Below are positions 45,354 through 56,729 of a stretch of DNA of 64,000 bases, piece by piece; the stretch's first letter is position 1; the number at the start of each line of letters is the position of its first letter. The notes under the pieces are model-generated. The model saw nothing but the letters and a program-made list of their open reading frames with translations. It ran no database searches and was not told the origin of the DNA. The stretch covers positions 33,598 through 97,597 of the forward strand of contig NW_017893367.1 of assembly GCF_001540865.1 (NCBI RefSeq). Reading direction: 5' to 3'. The position numbers were made by a program, and so were the translations under genes. This DNA comes from Ananas comosus (lineage: Eukaryota; Streptophyta; Magnoliopsida; Poales; Bromeliaceae).

Positions 45354-46729
45354 ACTCACTCTTCAGTGACTTACTCAATGTTACAATAGTGTACCTGGTC
45401 TTTTGATCTGTGGTGCCTCGGCTATTCACAATGAGATTATTATAGTTTGATTGTATATACACTTGGTGTCTAGCCATTCGGGTACTTGCGGTGCATGTTG
45501 ACTGCAGTAGGTTCATTGTAGGCATAAGGTGTGTACTTATATGGAATCTTTCTTGCTTGGTAGATAGGGTATTAGTCCTATGTGATTTATGAGACCGAGT
45601 TTAGAAGACCTTAGCCAAGTCAGAGTTAATACCAGAAAATAGTTTCTGATATTAGAAACTTGAGTCGCCTAAATTTGACATATGACAGACGATGGGGTTT
45701 GACGAGTTATTCCATAACCTTCGTCTAGTCGGGACTCATGATAGAAGGACTGTATCACACAGTAACTGCACTAAGAGATTCAGTATTTTATTCTACTAAA
45801 ACGCCACTATATGCTGCTAAGCGTCACTAGTGGATTGTGAGACTCATGAGAATTATCTAGATGATCGATAATTCTCATTAGGCTGAGTTGGAATTATTCT
45901 GATCCACTAAAAGGACAATATATCACTATTTATAATACTGGGGCTCCAGTACTATAGTCCCGCTTTCAACTTTGGAATGCTCAAATCAACAATTCATATC
46001 ATTAAAACAAATGTAGTGTATTTGATGTTTTTAGGAATAAATTTTATATTTTTTCGACATAGTTTTCTTTATGAACAAATCATTTCAAAATTATCAATTT
46101 TCAATGGCTAGTATGGTGAGTTTATAGTTTAATGATATAGAAGAATCTAAATTTATTCAAATTTGATAGAAAATACTTTAAACTATCTAGATTAAGATCA
46201 ACATCCTTGATCTTGAATTTATAAGTTTTATTCTGAAATTTTAAAGATTATTCAATTTCAACCGTTCATTTTGACATGATATACTTAAATTGGCCCCCAA
46301 TTATTTAGCATTTTTTCACTTTGACAGCTATGGTTCAAAATGTTTCTCTTCACACCCTTGTGGTTTAGCTCATTTTTACTTTGCCAACCCAGGTTCTGAA
46401 AGTTGCATTATGCCCCCTTGTGATTTAGCATATTTTTCATTTTGCCATCATGTGGATATTTAAAATTTTTTACTTTGCCGCCCTATTTCATGTAGATTTT
46501 TTTAAAAAATAAAAATTAAATGACTGAGTGGTAAAGTGAAACTTCTTTACTATAGGATGGCAAAGTATAAGTGAGCTAAATCACTAGGAGCAATTTGAAG
46601 TTTACTTTTCTCTCAAAAAAAAAAAAAATTTGTTGTACAATCCCTTTTATTTATTAATATTTTCTAGGAAATTTCACTCTAAAAACCATCTCGAGCAAGA
46701 AAATAATAAAAAGAAAGTAAATATAAAAA
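45354..46729. other. Intergenic DNA, no gene; possible foldback element
   Basis: No coding sequence. Between about 46291 and 46600 the word family TTTAGCTCATTTTTACTTTGCC occurs three times on the plus strand and once inverted near 46557-46590, which suggests a small inverted-repeat element. A poly-A/poly-T patch follows at 46613-46630. Confidence 0.4.
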
Positions 46730-46730
46730 N
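46730..46730. other. Assembly join (single N)
   Basis: Lies 26 bp before the TSD of solo LTR E; the flank on the left is unrelated. Confidence 0.7.
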
Positions 46731-48760
46731 GAGGGGATTGGCAATTAATTGTATATTTGGTATAAGGAAGTGAATTCTCGAAATCCGAGAGTTGGACTTC
46801 GTCCAGGATCAACTAATTGTCGAGTGAGTAGGCTTCGGAAAAGCTAAAGATGTCCAAAACACAAAAAGTGCTTTGGAGTCGAGTCCGCGAGAGCAAAGAT
46901 GCAAAAATATGCATTTGGCAGGTTCTGCTCTCGGGGACCGGTTCCTGGCGGTGGGGACCAGTTCCCGTAAGCAAGAATGCTGGCAGAGAAGGGGTCTGCG
47001 CTGAGTTGCTCTCGGGGACCGGTCCTTGGCAGGGAAGGACCGGCCTCCGTAGCTGAGGTTGCGGCACACAACCGATGCAACCGGTCCGCTGGCCAGAGGG
47101 ACCGGTTCCCGTAAGCGCAACCAGGTAGAAGGCTCTCGGGGACCGGCCCCTCATCGGGAGGACCGGTCCCTCCGCGCGAAATCTGTCCAGGCAGAGCTGT
47201 TTGAGCGAAGCAAAGTTGAGGGGCTTAGCTGCATTTGTTACAATAGATGGAGGGTATTAGAGAGAAAAGCTCCCTCTCTTTCTCTCATCTACTCCCTAAC
47301 TCCCCTCACACTCATCTCTCTCTTTCTCCCTCTCTCTCTAGAAAGAAAAGAGAAGAAAAGAAGGAAAAGAAGAAGAAGAAGAAAGGAAGGAGAAGAAGAA
47401 GAAGAAGAAGGAGAGCAAGCTAGGGAGGGCTTGGAGCATCTTCTCCTCTTTCTCTCCTCTCCATTGGAGCTAACCTAGAGGTAAGCTCTTGAACCCTAAT
47501 GGTAGAACTAATGGTTTTGAGTTTTTGGCTTTGGAAATGGGTCAAATGGACCTCTAGCATGCTTCTAAATAGATCAATGCTAGAATCTAGGGTTTGGATG
47601 GAGTGGTTTGCTATAGGTGCAAACCTAGGGCTTCAAATTGGGGCTATGTTAAATAGAGGGGTTTGATCTCATTTGATGGCCTTTTAACCTAATTGATAGG
47701 TGTCTAAACGCGTTGGCGGAATCGGAATTACGATTCGTCGAACGGATAATGAGATAAGGACGAAACAACATTGAATAAGCTTCGTTTCTACCTAGGTGGT
47801 GGAGACCTTGTCGTAAAGTGCGCCGAATAGCGTTTTCGAACCCTCCACATCATCGAAAGGTGGGTGGTGTCATCCCGAAGCAACCGGGCTCCTTTCTATG
47901 TCTTAGCATTTATGATTTGCATCTCTTTCATATGCGTTGTAGGATTGCATCGTATTTCCATTCCTTATGCTTGCTATTGACATCGATGTATGAGTAGAAA
48001 TGCATGATTTCGGCTAGATAAGGATTGGGTCTTGACATTTGAATCCTATAGTGCTGAGGAAGAGAGATGAATCCAATGAATGTAAAGACATGAGCAATAG
48101 TATATGACTTAGTGTAAATAACACTAGAGGCATGTGAACTTAGGGATACGTGGATTCCCTAGGAAATGACTTGTTGCATAAACACATGATGAGGCCAAAC
48201 ATAGTATTTGGATATTGGGATAGGTGGATTCCCGAGTGACTTGTAACCCTAGAGTTGATAGGGTGTCCTCGAGTTGAGAGGATTGATCATACTCACAGTC
48301 TGTTTATACTTATGGTGGTCGCTCCACCCGAGTCTTCGTGCACTCCGGAGTTTGGTGCGAGAGGGACGAGTTGATGCTCTACAAACGACCCCGGGTTTGA
48401 GAGTGAGGTGCGTCTCCTTACCATACGATGTTTGAGGTGAGTCGTGGGCGAACCTAAGGGGATCGCCAAGGATTGATTGAAAATGAGCAAAGCATTGTTA
48501 CTTGAACATTTGCTTGTTTGACATGGATAGTGGACATAGTAGCATGTTAGTAAAACCTCACTATATGATGCATGCATACATTACTGATAATTGGGCATAG
48601 CAGCATAGTTTTCCTACTATTGCATTTACAGCTTTGATATCTATCTATCCATCTATCTACCTGCTTTTGCCCACTCGGACCTAGTGGGGAGATCGGCGGA
48701 GTCGGCGGCCGAATCCACTGGGAACTATGAAAGATAGTTCTCACCCCACTTTGTTGTAAG

Positions 48761-48825
48761 GCCTAGTACTAGTTCGCCGGGCGAGGACGGCGGCAAGGCA
48801 TCGCGCTCGAGCAGTAGTATGTAGT
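48761..48825 (+). pseudogene. Decayed DRGKG exon (LTR E)
   Basis: GAGGACGGCGGCAAGGCATC keeps the region, but Arg is changed to Gly, one G is lost after AAG and another base is lost near the acceptor (TTGTAAG). In the repaired reading the end would resemble LTR F (I-A-L-x-Q, stop). Confidence 0.5.
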
Positions 48826-49201
48826 AGCTTTCCTTTTGCATTAGCACACCTATGTATTTGAGATAGATTCACGTAGGTGAGGATTTGGAGAACTATGTAT
48901 TTCATGTGTTCATTTTGGAAAAAATGTAAATGTAAAAAAATGTGATGTAATTGGATGCAATTAATGTAATAGTTAGTTCTCTCTCTTTATTTCACTTGTA
49001 TGCACTTGTGGATTCTTGCTCTTTGTTGTTGGCACTGTTCGTGCCCTGTTGATCGTGTATGTATGAATTTATTTATCCTAGGTAAATTCTTGTACATGAT
49101 TAGGTTGTGAGCCTTGGGCGGGCAGGGGAGTTGCTGCCCGTTCGGCGTCCGTCCGGCGCGCCGGAACCGGACCAAAATAGTTGCGGTCTCGGGTCGGGGC
49201 G

Positions 49202-51851
49202 TGTCACGCCAGGGTACCAGCGGAAGCATATCCGGCACGTGCACAGACCCGCCATACACCTGCAGTATATAAGGCGTCTACAAGCAACAAGTCGATAGGA
49301 GTAAAAACATATAATAAGCCTATCCTGATATCAGAGCATAGTAAAAGTCACAAAGACTATTAACAAGAGAACAAGAGTATGTAAACCAAAATCTCAACAA
49401 AATGTGAAGTATCACAACTATAGTGACTGTCCAAAAGTACATATACATCACGGGGTATACAAAAGAATAGGTACAACGGTGGTCTCTCTATACATAGGGA
49501 CATCACCCTCGGCCGTAGCCCGAGTAGCAAGGTGATCGACTAGCACGCTCCTAGTAGTCCCTAGCTAGGCGCGACTCCCTTGCCACGATCCCTAGCCTCT
49601 CCTGTAGATGGCTCTGTAAAAACAACCACCAAAAGGGCGTGAGAACTATTAACAATAGTTCCCAGTGGGTAAGCCGTCAGCCTCGGCGAATTACACCACT
49701 AGGCTCATGATGTACTAAATGAAAGCAAAAACGATAATTGCATGATATAAAAGCATGATGCTAACAAGTAATGAGCATATAATCAACATGTAATAGCATT
49801 CCACAGTAATGAATCATTTGCATACAAGAGATATGGCAACTTCTGTAATCATGAATATAAACATGAATGTAAGCACGAGCATGAAAGTGACTACTGTACA
49901 CTTAAATTAATAGCATTCATTACTGTCCTTTGTCGTTTAGTACATTCACCTCAATAGAGTTTTCCTTTCATTCATCAGGACCTACCCAAGGTAGTCCGGC
50001 TTGCGCCGCGCCTAATGGCCCCGTGGTAGTAACACTCCCCACGGCAATCCACTTCGGCACCCAATCCCGCACGGGCAGCAACTGTCGCGTAGGCCAACTC
50101 CGGAGTGCCGGCTTGTAGGGAGCGACCCTCACAAGCGTGTGCGAATGAGCACGATGGCAAGCAAGCATATTCCACTGTCCACATGTCTCAATTATCATGT
50201 TTTCATTTGCAATGTTCTTACTCTCGATCCTCCGATCGGATATTCAATGCACAAATAGTAACAAGAACTAGTATCCACTAGATTGTAAACATGTAAGAGT
50301 AATGCTAAAGCACAAGGCATTATAATCTTTCCACTATTATGGCACTATCAACATGGTCATAAGCATGTCATAGTTCTCTACTTTAGAGTCAAGAGAATGT
50401 CATTGTTCTCTCCTTTACAATCGATAAAGTCACGAGAATATCATTGTTCTCTACTTTACAACAGCATAATTATCATGTCCATTAGTTATTCAACTTAACT
50501 AAAGATAAACATAAATATAAGCATAAGTACAATTATGCATGAATTCTCTCTACTTCATAGAGGTTCTATTAAATGTTATGGCAAGGAAGTTCCAACAACC
50601 ATATTATGCCAATATCGCACAACTATCTCAAATTCCATACATATAGAACATAGGGGGAGCTTCATTTGCTCTGGTTAGGTCAAACCCACCTATTACTATG
50701 TCCCACAATCAACTCCAATAGGCCTCAACTCCGCTGAAAAACAAACATCAAGATCGAATTAAGATTACGGCCGAAATGTCCGATTTCGGCTCAATTCACA
50801 TCTCGTATAAAGTAGTAACATAAATCGCTGTTTTGGTTCACTTTAGTACCTCCGATTAAGTCTCTAAAGGCTTCCCAAAGCCAACCAAAGATGACCCAAA
50901 GGTCAGTTGAATTCCCGCTGCGATCAACATCAAAATGGCATCAAAAACATCATATATTAGCAAATATCGTCGGAATCTTGCAATTTCAGCTTCCCAACTG
51001 AAATTCTGGCTTACCTTTGGGTAGAACACCTTCTAAACCAGCCTCCCAGGTCACCAAATAACCTCCACGTGGTTCAGAAACCTACTGCGAAGATTCAATT
51101 CCCAAACTGCATCAATTATGCAATTAAACTTCGTATCGTTCCGAATTCGCATCATAAATACTCATTACTTTATTCAAGTGGCAAATCAGCTTATCCCTGG
51201 GCTAATTCACAGCTACTTAAGTCATCTTTAATGTTAAAAACAGCCTCTAATTCAGTTGGTAGCAAAGAAAGCCAACACGACTCCAAATTCGATACTAAAC
51301 CGAAATTTCGAGAGAAATCAAGTTAGTTACCTCTCTAAAGCTGAGAGTTAGCTTCCCTGGCAGTATCCTCACAGCAAACACAATAAAACCCTTCTTTCCC
51401 AATTTCCAAAGACTTCCCTTGAGTCGTCTAACCAGCGAGAGTCGAGCGCGACGCGAAATCGGCGCGAAACGACAACTTTTATCTAGAGAGAGAAAAACCC
51501 TAGAGAGAGAAAGATAGAATGGTGCAAGGTTGCTTCTCTGGTCTCCAGCAACCTCCACTGAGCCCCAGGAGTCGTGCTGGAATGAAATAGATAGGATCAA
51601 AATGTGAAATTACCAAAATAGCCCTGCTGCCACGTTTTCCCATTGTGTACCGGTACACCATAATGGCTGTACCGGTACACCAAGCAGAAAAGGCTGATTT
51701 CGCCCAATCAATGCACTTTCTTGCTTTTAGCCATCCAATCACTCTCAAACTTGTCCAAAAACTTGTCTAAATCCTTTAGAACATGTAGGATAGTTCCACA
51801 ACACATTCCACACACTCAGACTCCGCAATTTGCTAGAGTCAGTGTATTACA
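49202..51851 (-). mobile_element. Solo LTR A (family A), complete
   Basis: 2650 bp, on the plus strand TGTCACGCC to GTGTATTACA, flanked by GGGCG at 49197-49201 and 51852-51856. Sense order: GTACCGGTAC at 51669-51678 and 51647-51656, leader with AAACCCTAGAG, conserved block about 50160-49975, hairpin 49661-49643, DRGKG exon, terminus. It inserted exactly 5 bp before the end of LTR E. Confidence 0.92.
49561..49613 (-). CDS. Candidate LTR-encoded 3' exon, DRGKG type (solo LTR A)
   Basis: After GTTTTTACAG, phase 1: it reads PSTGEARDRGKGVAPS and a TAG. Confidence 0.5.
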
Positions 51852-51866
51852 GGGCGTGACATTTGG

Positions 51867-52139
51867 TTTGAAATATTTGAGACTTAGAATGAGAATTAGA
51901 ACAAATCATTCCCATTATTAGTGTTGGGATTGAGAGATTCGCATTTTGATTCTCACTCCCAGGGGAATTCGAATAACTAACAAGTGACTCCCACCATAGA
52001 GGTTGGAGTCAACCCAAAATGATTGAAAAGAATATATTTTTTTCACTAATAACTATTTCAATTCAAATATATATCTGAATAAAAATTTATTAGATCAATT
52101 CATAATTTCAAATTTGAATTTAAAATATGTGTTGGTGGC
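51867..52139. other. Short intergenic stretch, no gene
   Basis: AT-rich DNA between solo LTR E and the Tat-like LTR. The pair GAATGAGAATTAGAAC and GATTCTCACTCCC is weakly suggestive of a small element; nothing firm. Confidence 0.35.
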
Positions 52140-52858
52140 CGAATTTCCTGACCCTTGACCCGGTCAAATATCTTCCTCGGGGAGAGCGTCGGGGTGAGGA
52201 ACAGCTGCGAATGATGACCCTCGAAATGTGCACCCTTCGACAGATCAAGCAATTCGGCTGATGAGGGATCGGATCAGCCGGGTTCGAAAACCTCTATAGT
52301 AGAATCGGTTCGGCTAGGATGCGCCGAATACTTGAAACAAGCCAGAAAGTGGGTAGAGAGAAGAGCCGAATAGCCAAAACAACACGAGATCTAGTTGGCC
52401 TGAAGAGCCGAAAATGACTTTCTATTAAATAAAACCAAGGAAAGTACAGGGAGATGGATTTTAGTCTACAACGGAGTGATGCCCAAAGGACAAACAGACT
52501 CCAGGACGCTAAGTTACAGGAACTACTCCTAGAAAAAACAGTAAAAGCGAGAAAAAAAGATGCAGGAAATAAAAGTGGTCTTTTGTGCGCAGGGGCGAAG
52601 ACCCCTTTTTGGGGTATTATTACCCTATTTATAGATAGCCCCTTCGGTCAGTTATTGTTCTTTACACGATCAACCACTATCTCCTCATATTCCGGACCAC
52701 TTCTAGCCGATCGGAACCACATGTAACTGCTTGCGGTTACCGTAACTTCCTTCAATTGGAGCGATACCCTTTTCTGGTGCTCCTGATACACGACCGAATG
52801 GACGCTTTTGAAGGGAATATTCGCACCTAAATCTCATCCGCACCTAATTGGCTCAACA
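52140..52858 (-). mobile_element. Tat-like LTR (minus orientation)
   Basis: 719 bp, TGTTGGTGGCC to GGCTCAACA, with the polypurine tract directly to the right (ATTGCCCCCTCGG on the plus strand, i.e. CCGAGGGGGCAAT in sense). This makes it the 3' LTR of a minus-strand element. Its GCCGAA-rich composition differs from every other LTR here. The Tat assignment is inferred from the antisense plant-mobile-domain ORF beside it. Confidence 0.65.
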
Positions 52859-53390
52859 ATTGCCCCCTCGGCAGCTTTCGAAGTAACACTTCGGTAGCTG
52901 GTGTGATTTGAGACACGATTGCTTTTTAACTTCCCGATATGTTTTCATCTCAACCGTCCCTTTTTCGCTGCCGAAATCCTGTAATTGCATCGATAACAAG
53001 CGCGATACGAGGCGTCGTTCTCGGTCCAATCACATTCAAAAATCTCTGTACCAGTACCAGACGTAATTCGAGGCGTGACCTTCTGTACGGTTCAATCTTA
53101 GCCGTTTATTTTCTTTCTTACGGCCCGATCTCAATTTTCATTTTGTCTCATCTGCGGCATTAACTAGGTCATCTTAATTACCGCCGTCTATTCATCATTA
53201 AAGCCGACCTCGAAACTCGCTTCGACACGACGGTTCGATACGACGGCCTTTCTTCTTCTCCAAGCTTTTTATTCTTTTTGTCTCTTCTATTTCTTCTTCG
53301 TCTTCCAGGAAACTTTTCTTTCGCTTCCCTTTCCTTCATCTTCTCCGATTTTATTTTCCACTTGACTTTTTCTCTTTTCCTTTTCGACTA

Positions 53391-55089
53391 ATGACGTTGG
53401 TTCCGCCTCTTCCTTCTCATCCATCCCTGGATTATACTATACTTAAACCCTTCGTCGACTCAGACCCCTCTAGATTTATTTTGTGTCCTTCTCTTACAGA
53501 AGTGCTAGCCCCTATCGACTCGCCCTTTTCTAGCGACGGCCTTCCCCTGGCCAAGTACTTCAGAAGCATATTTAACCTGGTTAGCTCGAGTAGAAGCCGC
53601 CTTTGGTGACTTTTGGCGAGAGGTTGGGATATATGAAGCTATTCAATTGTCTCGGCATCCTCTTATTGCCGATAATCTTCTTCTAGCCACCGCTCTGTGT
53701 TTTTGGTCCACTGCTTCTAATGTTTTTCTTTTCAAAAGAGGACCTCTTACCCCCACTATTTTTGACGTGGTCGCCATTACTGGCTTGCGCCCTCATGGCG
53801 TTACTGTTTCTATGTCTTATAATCCTGACGGCGTATCTGATTTTGAGGACCGTTTAGATTTCATTGACTTGACTTACTCCAAGTTCATCCGCATTTTCGC
53901 GAGTGAATCCCCTGCTCCCGTTACTAAGAACGAACATACGGCATTCCTCCTTTATTGGTTATGCCATAATTTCTTCTGTACTCGTTCACAGAAGATTAAT
54001 CGTGACTTTGTTCCAATCGCCATTGGTTTGTCCAACGGCGATAGATTAGCTCTAGCGCCTTACTTTCTTGCCTTTGTTTATAGAGAAATTTTTGATTCTA
54101 TTAAAATACTGCCTTCTGGAGATGGTATTGCCATCAGTTCTGGCTGCGGTGTTTTTTGGTTTCTTCAAATATTTTTACAATTTTATATTCCCGCTTTATG
54201 CCAATCTCCTTTTAATCCGACTTCGGTTGCTCAATTTGATTCTTATGGGTTAGCTCTTGGCTGTCCGCAGCCAATGACTCTGGGTCAACCCTCGAACTTT
54301 CTTACTTATTTTAAAACTTTTTATGAGCCGAGTCCTGAATCGGCTATTTCTTGGGCTCCTTTTGCTGACCGTCTTACCGGTCCTTCCTAGTTCCTTGCCT
54401 GGTTTGAAGCTATACAAGGTGTATTGGCCTCTTCTCGCGCTAGTGAATACTCAGAGGTCTGGTACTCTTATTTAGCTCCGAGTGATCTTTATGTGGGGTT
54501 AAAATCGCGCTCAAAACTATTACCAAGCACTGAGGTTTATTCCCCTCAGTATGTGGCCCGTCAGTTTGGATTTGTTCAACCAATTCCCGCTCCATCCAAA
54601 TTTTTTACAACTAATACAGCCGATCATCGACCCCCTACTAAAAGTATAGCCAAAGCTAATAAGATTTCGGTTATAGGAAATCGCCTTCGTCGCTTCTTTA
54701 AGTTAGTGAGCTTCAGGCCGAACTACACAGGAGTTGCTCTTGCTGGCTATGCTACTATTTGGGATCATTTTACTAATCGTACTCTCGACCTTTCTCTTCT
54801 TCGGGCATTTCGCAGAACTATTCATCCACTTGTTTCAGTTGATCCTGCTGTCTCATTATTAAGAGAAGAAATAGAAGAGGCTTCTGAGGTCAGGCCTTCT
54901 TCTTCTGTAATGTACTCACCTTTATTTTAACTTTTCTTTCAATACTTATTTTCTTTTTCTGCTGTCAATTCCTGTTTCTTCGTCGGTCTCAACTTCAGAA
55001 AAAAGACCGATTGAGACCGTTCAATCTACTCCTCCGCCGCCTCCAAAGCGGCGTAAGTCAATTGCTAAAAGGTCCTATTCTACACATGC
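53391..55089 (+). pseudogene. Antisense ORF with plant mobile domain (PMD), broken
   Basis: Begins MTLVPPLPSHPSLDYTILKP. After a frameshift near 53570 the main frame reads TWLARVEAAFGDFWREVGIY and LLLATALCFWSTASNVFLF, then PTIFDVVAITGLRPHG, the core of the plant mobile domain shared by MAIN-like proteins and many transposons. A TAG at 54388-54390 interrupts it; FLAWFEAIQGVLASSR continues in frame to 54930, and a Pro-rich tail with a basic KRRKSIAKR (possible nuclear signal) follows near 55040-55075 before LTR F inserts at 55090. It is antisense to the LTR at 52140-52858 and adjacent to its 3' end, the layout of additional antisense ORFs known from Tat-lineage gypsy elements. Confidence 0.75.
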
Positions 55090-55489
55090 TGTCACGCCCC
55101 GCCCCGAAACCACTACCAATTTGGCACGGTTTGGCCGCGGCGGCGGGCCGCCGAACGGACAGCACCTTCCCTATCCGCCCAAGGCTCAACAACAGGAATG
55201 TGTACAAGAATTTATATAGAAAATTAAATTCTAAACATACACATTCACAAGGGCACAACCAGTGCCAACAATACAAAGAGCAAGCAATCCACAAGATAAT
55301 GCATGTGAAATAAAGAGAGTACCTTACTAACTATTACAATAGTTTCATCATTATCATTTACATCATTTTCTTTAAATGATTACATTTTTCATCCAAAATA
55401 CATAGCTCTCCCAAATCCTCACCTACAATGGATCTCTCTCAATACATAGGTGACTAATGCAAAAGGAAAGCTACTGTACTACCACGGTC

Positions 55490-55548
55490 TCACTGGTCGA
55501 GCGCGATACCCTTGCCGCGGTCCTCTCTCTGCAGCCCTGAACCTACCA
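55490..55548 (-). CDS. Candidate LTR-encoded 3' exon, DRGKG type (LTR F)
   Basis: After CTCTATTTCCAG, phase 1: it reads VGSGLQREDRGKGIALDQ and a TGA. The N-terminal part differs from other families while EDRGKGIA is retained. Hairpin 55569-55575 / 55581-55587. Confidence 0.5.
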
Positions 55549-55931
55549 CTGGAAATAGAGTGGGGTGAGAACTATCTTCCATAGTTCCCAGTGGGCTCGG
55601 CCGCCGACTCTGCCGATCTCCCCACTAGGTCCAAGTGGGCACAAGCAACAACAGATAGATAGATAGATAGATATGTATCTGAAAGCTGTAAATGCAATAG
55701 TAGGAAAACTATGCTACTATGCCCATAATTATGAATATAAATGCATGCATCATATAATAAAGGTTTACTACCATGCTAACAAATTCGATCCATGTTCGAA
55801 TAGCAATGTTCAATGACATTATTTAACCTTTATTATTTCCATTTACCTAATCTATGGCGAGGCCCTAGGGCTCGCCTATAACTCACCTTTCAATCCCAAA
55901 GTGGGGAGGGAGCTCCAAGTGCACCCAAGCC

Positions 55932-55932
55932 N
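55932..55932. other. Assembly join (single N)
   Basis: Inside LTR F, between the plus-strand AAGCC and ACAGCC; loss of sequence cannot be excluded. Confidence 0.6.
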
Positions 55933-56149
55933 ACAGCCTTGCACCTAGGATATTACGCTTTCTTTTCTCTACATGGGCTACCTCCATAACTACTGTATCT
56001 TTCATCACATTACTGCTTCTTCTTTGCTCACCGTAGGTTTACAATTTACTACTGCTCACCGTAATTACATCACATTTATTGTGATCTCCCAACTCTTGGA
56101 TCCCTATCCACCTAGGGAATCTTTTACGGAACACCTGTTCTTGAATCAT

Positions 56150-56390
56150 TTGGATTCATCGGAGTGCACCTCTCCAACAACTACTCAGCTAACTCTGTAA
56201 CTGGGATCACCATCCCGTAGGAGTGAACCTCTCCTAAACTAACCCAACACTTGGGATCACTATCACAAAGGAGTGAACCTCTCCTGAGCTAACCCATAAC
56301 TGAGATCAACTATCGTAGGAGTGAACCTCTCCTGAACTAACTCAACAACTGGGATCTACATCACGTAGGAGTGAATCTCTCCTATCTAGA
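56150..56390 (-). repeat. Tandem repeat in LTR F, about 55 bp x 4-5
   Basis: Units of the type AACTGGGATCAC ... GTAGGAGTGAACCTCTCCT ... AACTAACCCAAC repeated with small length changes. Confidence 0.75.
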
Positions 56391-56729
56391 TCGAGTGTCA
56401 GACGCAAAACCTACCATATCGGTAGGTTAGGGGTGTACCTCCCCTAACAGCAACTCATGAAGCCTCACAGCGCGCTGATCCTGGTGAACCTTCAGGTCTG
56501 GTGTACCTCCAGGCGTCTGCCAGGGCCCGAACCCACGTGAACCTCGAGGGAGGGGTGAAACCCTAACTTTCCACTCAATATCCGCTCGGGATCCCGGAGC
56601 GGTATCTAATCCATCAATCCTCACCTATCTAGGTCACCAAGCGTTCCAAGTACACTAGCTTATCAATTAGAAAGCATAAGGAATGGAGCTACTATGCAAT
56701 CCTACAATGCAACATGTAAGAGATGAGGT

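Larger units (their letters stand above)
46761..51861 (+). mobile_element. Solo LTR E with nested solo LTR A
   Basis: Starts TATAAGGAAGTG (a decayed TGTAAGG) and ends TGACA at 51861. Flanked by TTTGG at 46756-46760 and 51862-51866. The LTR itself is 46761-49201 plus 51857-51861. GGACCGGTCC palindromes and variants at 46936-47169 (perfect at 47016-47025 and 47160-47169), a GAA-rich leader, a donor-like TAGAG|GTAAGC near 47480, a hairpin at 48722-48740 and a decayed DRGKG exon. Confidence 0.9.
55090..56729 (-). mobile_element. LTR F (E-type, minus), interrupted
   Basis: Starts TGTCACGCCCCG at 55090, inserted in the PMD ORF. It carries the hairpin and DRGKG exon. A join at 55932 and the insertion of element G at 56730 cut it before its other end. 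The last 90 bp match the reverse of about 47925-47990 of LTR E. Confidence 0.8.

Noticed and set aside
47345..47415. GAA-rich ORF in LTR E as an acidic/basic protein
   Set aside because: Simple (GAA)n-like leader sequence shared by E, G and B LTRs, upstream of a splice-donor-like site; no conserved start codon.
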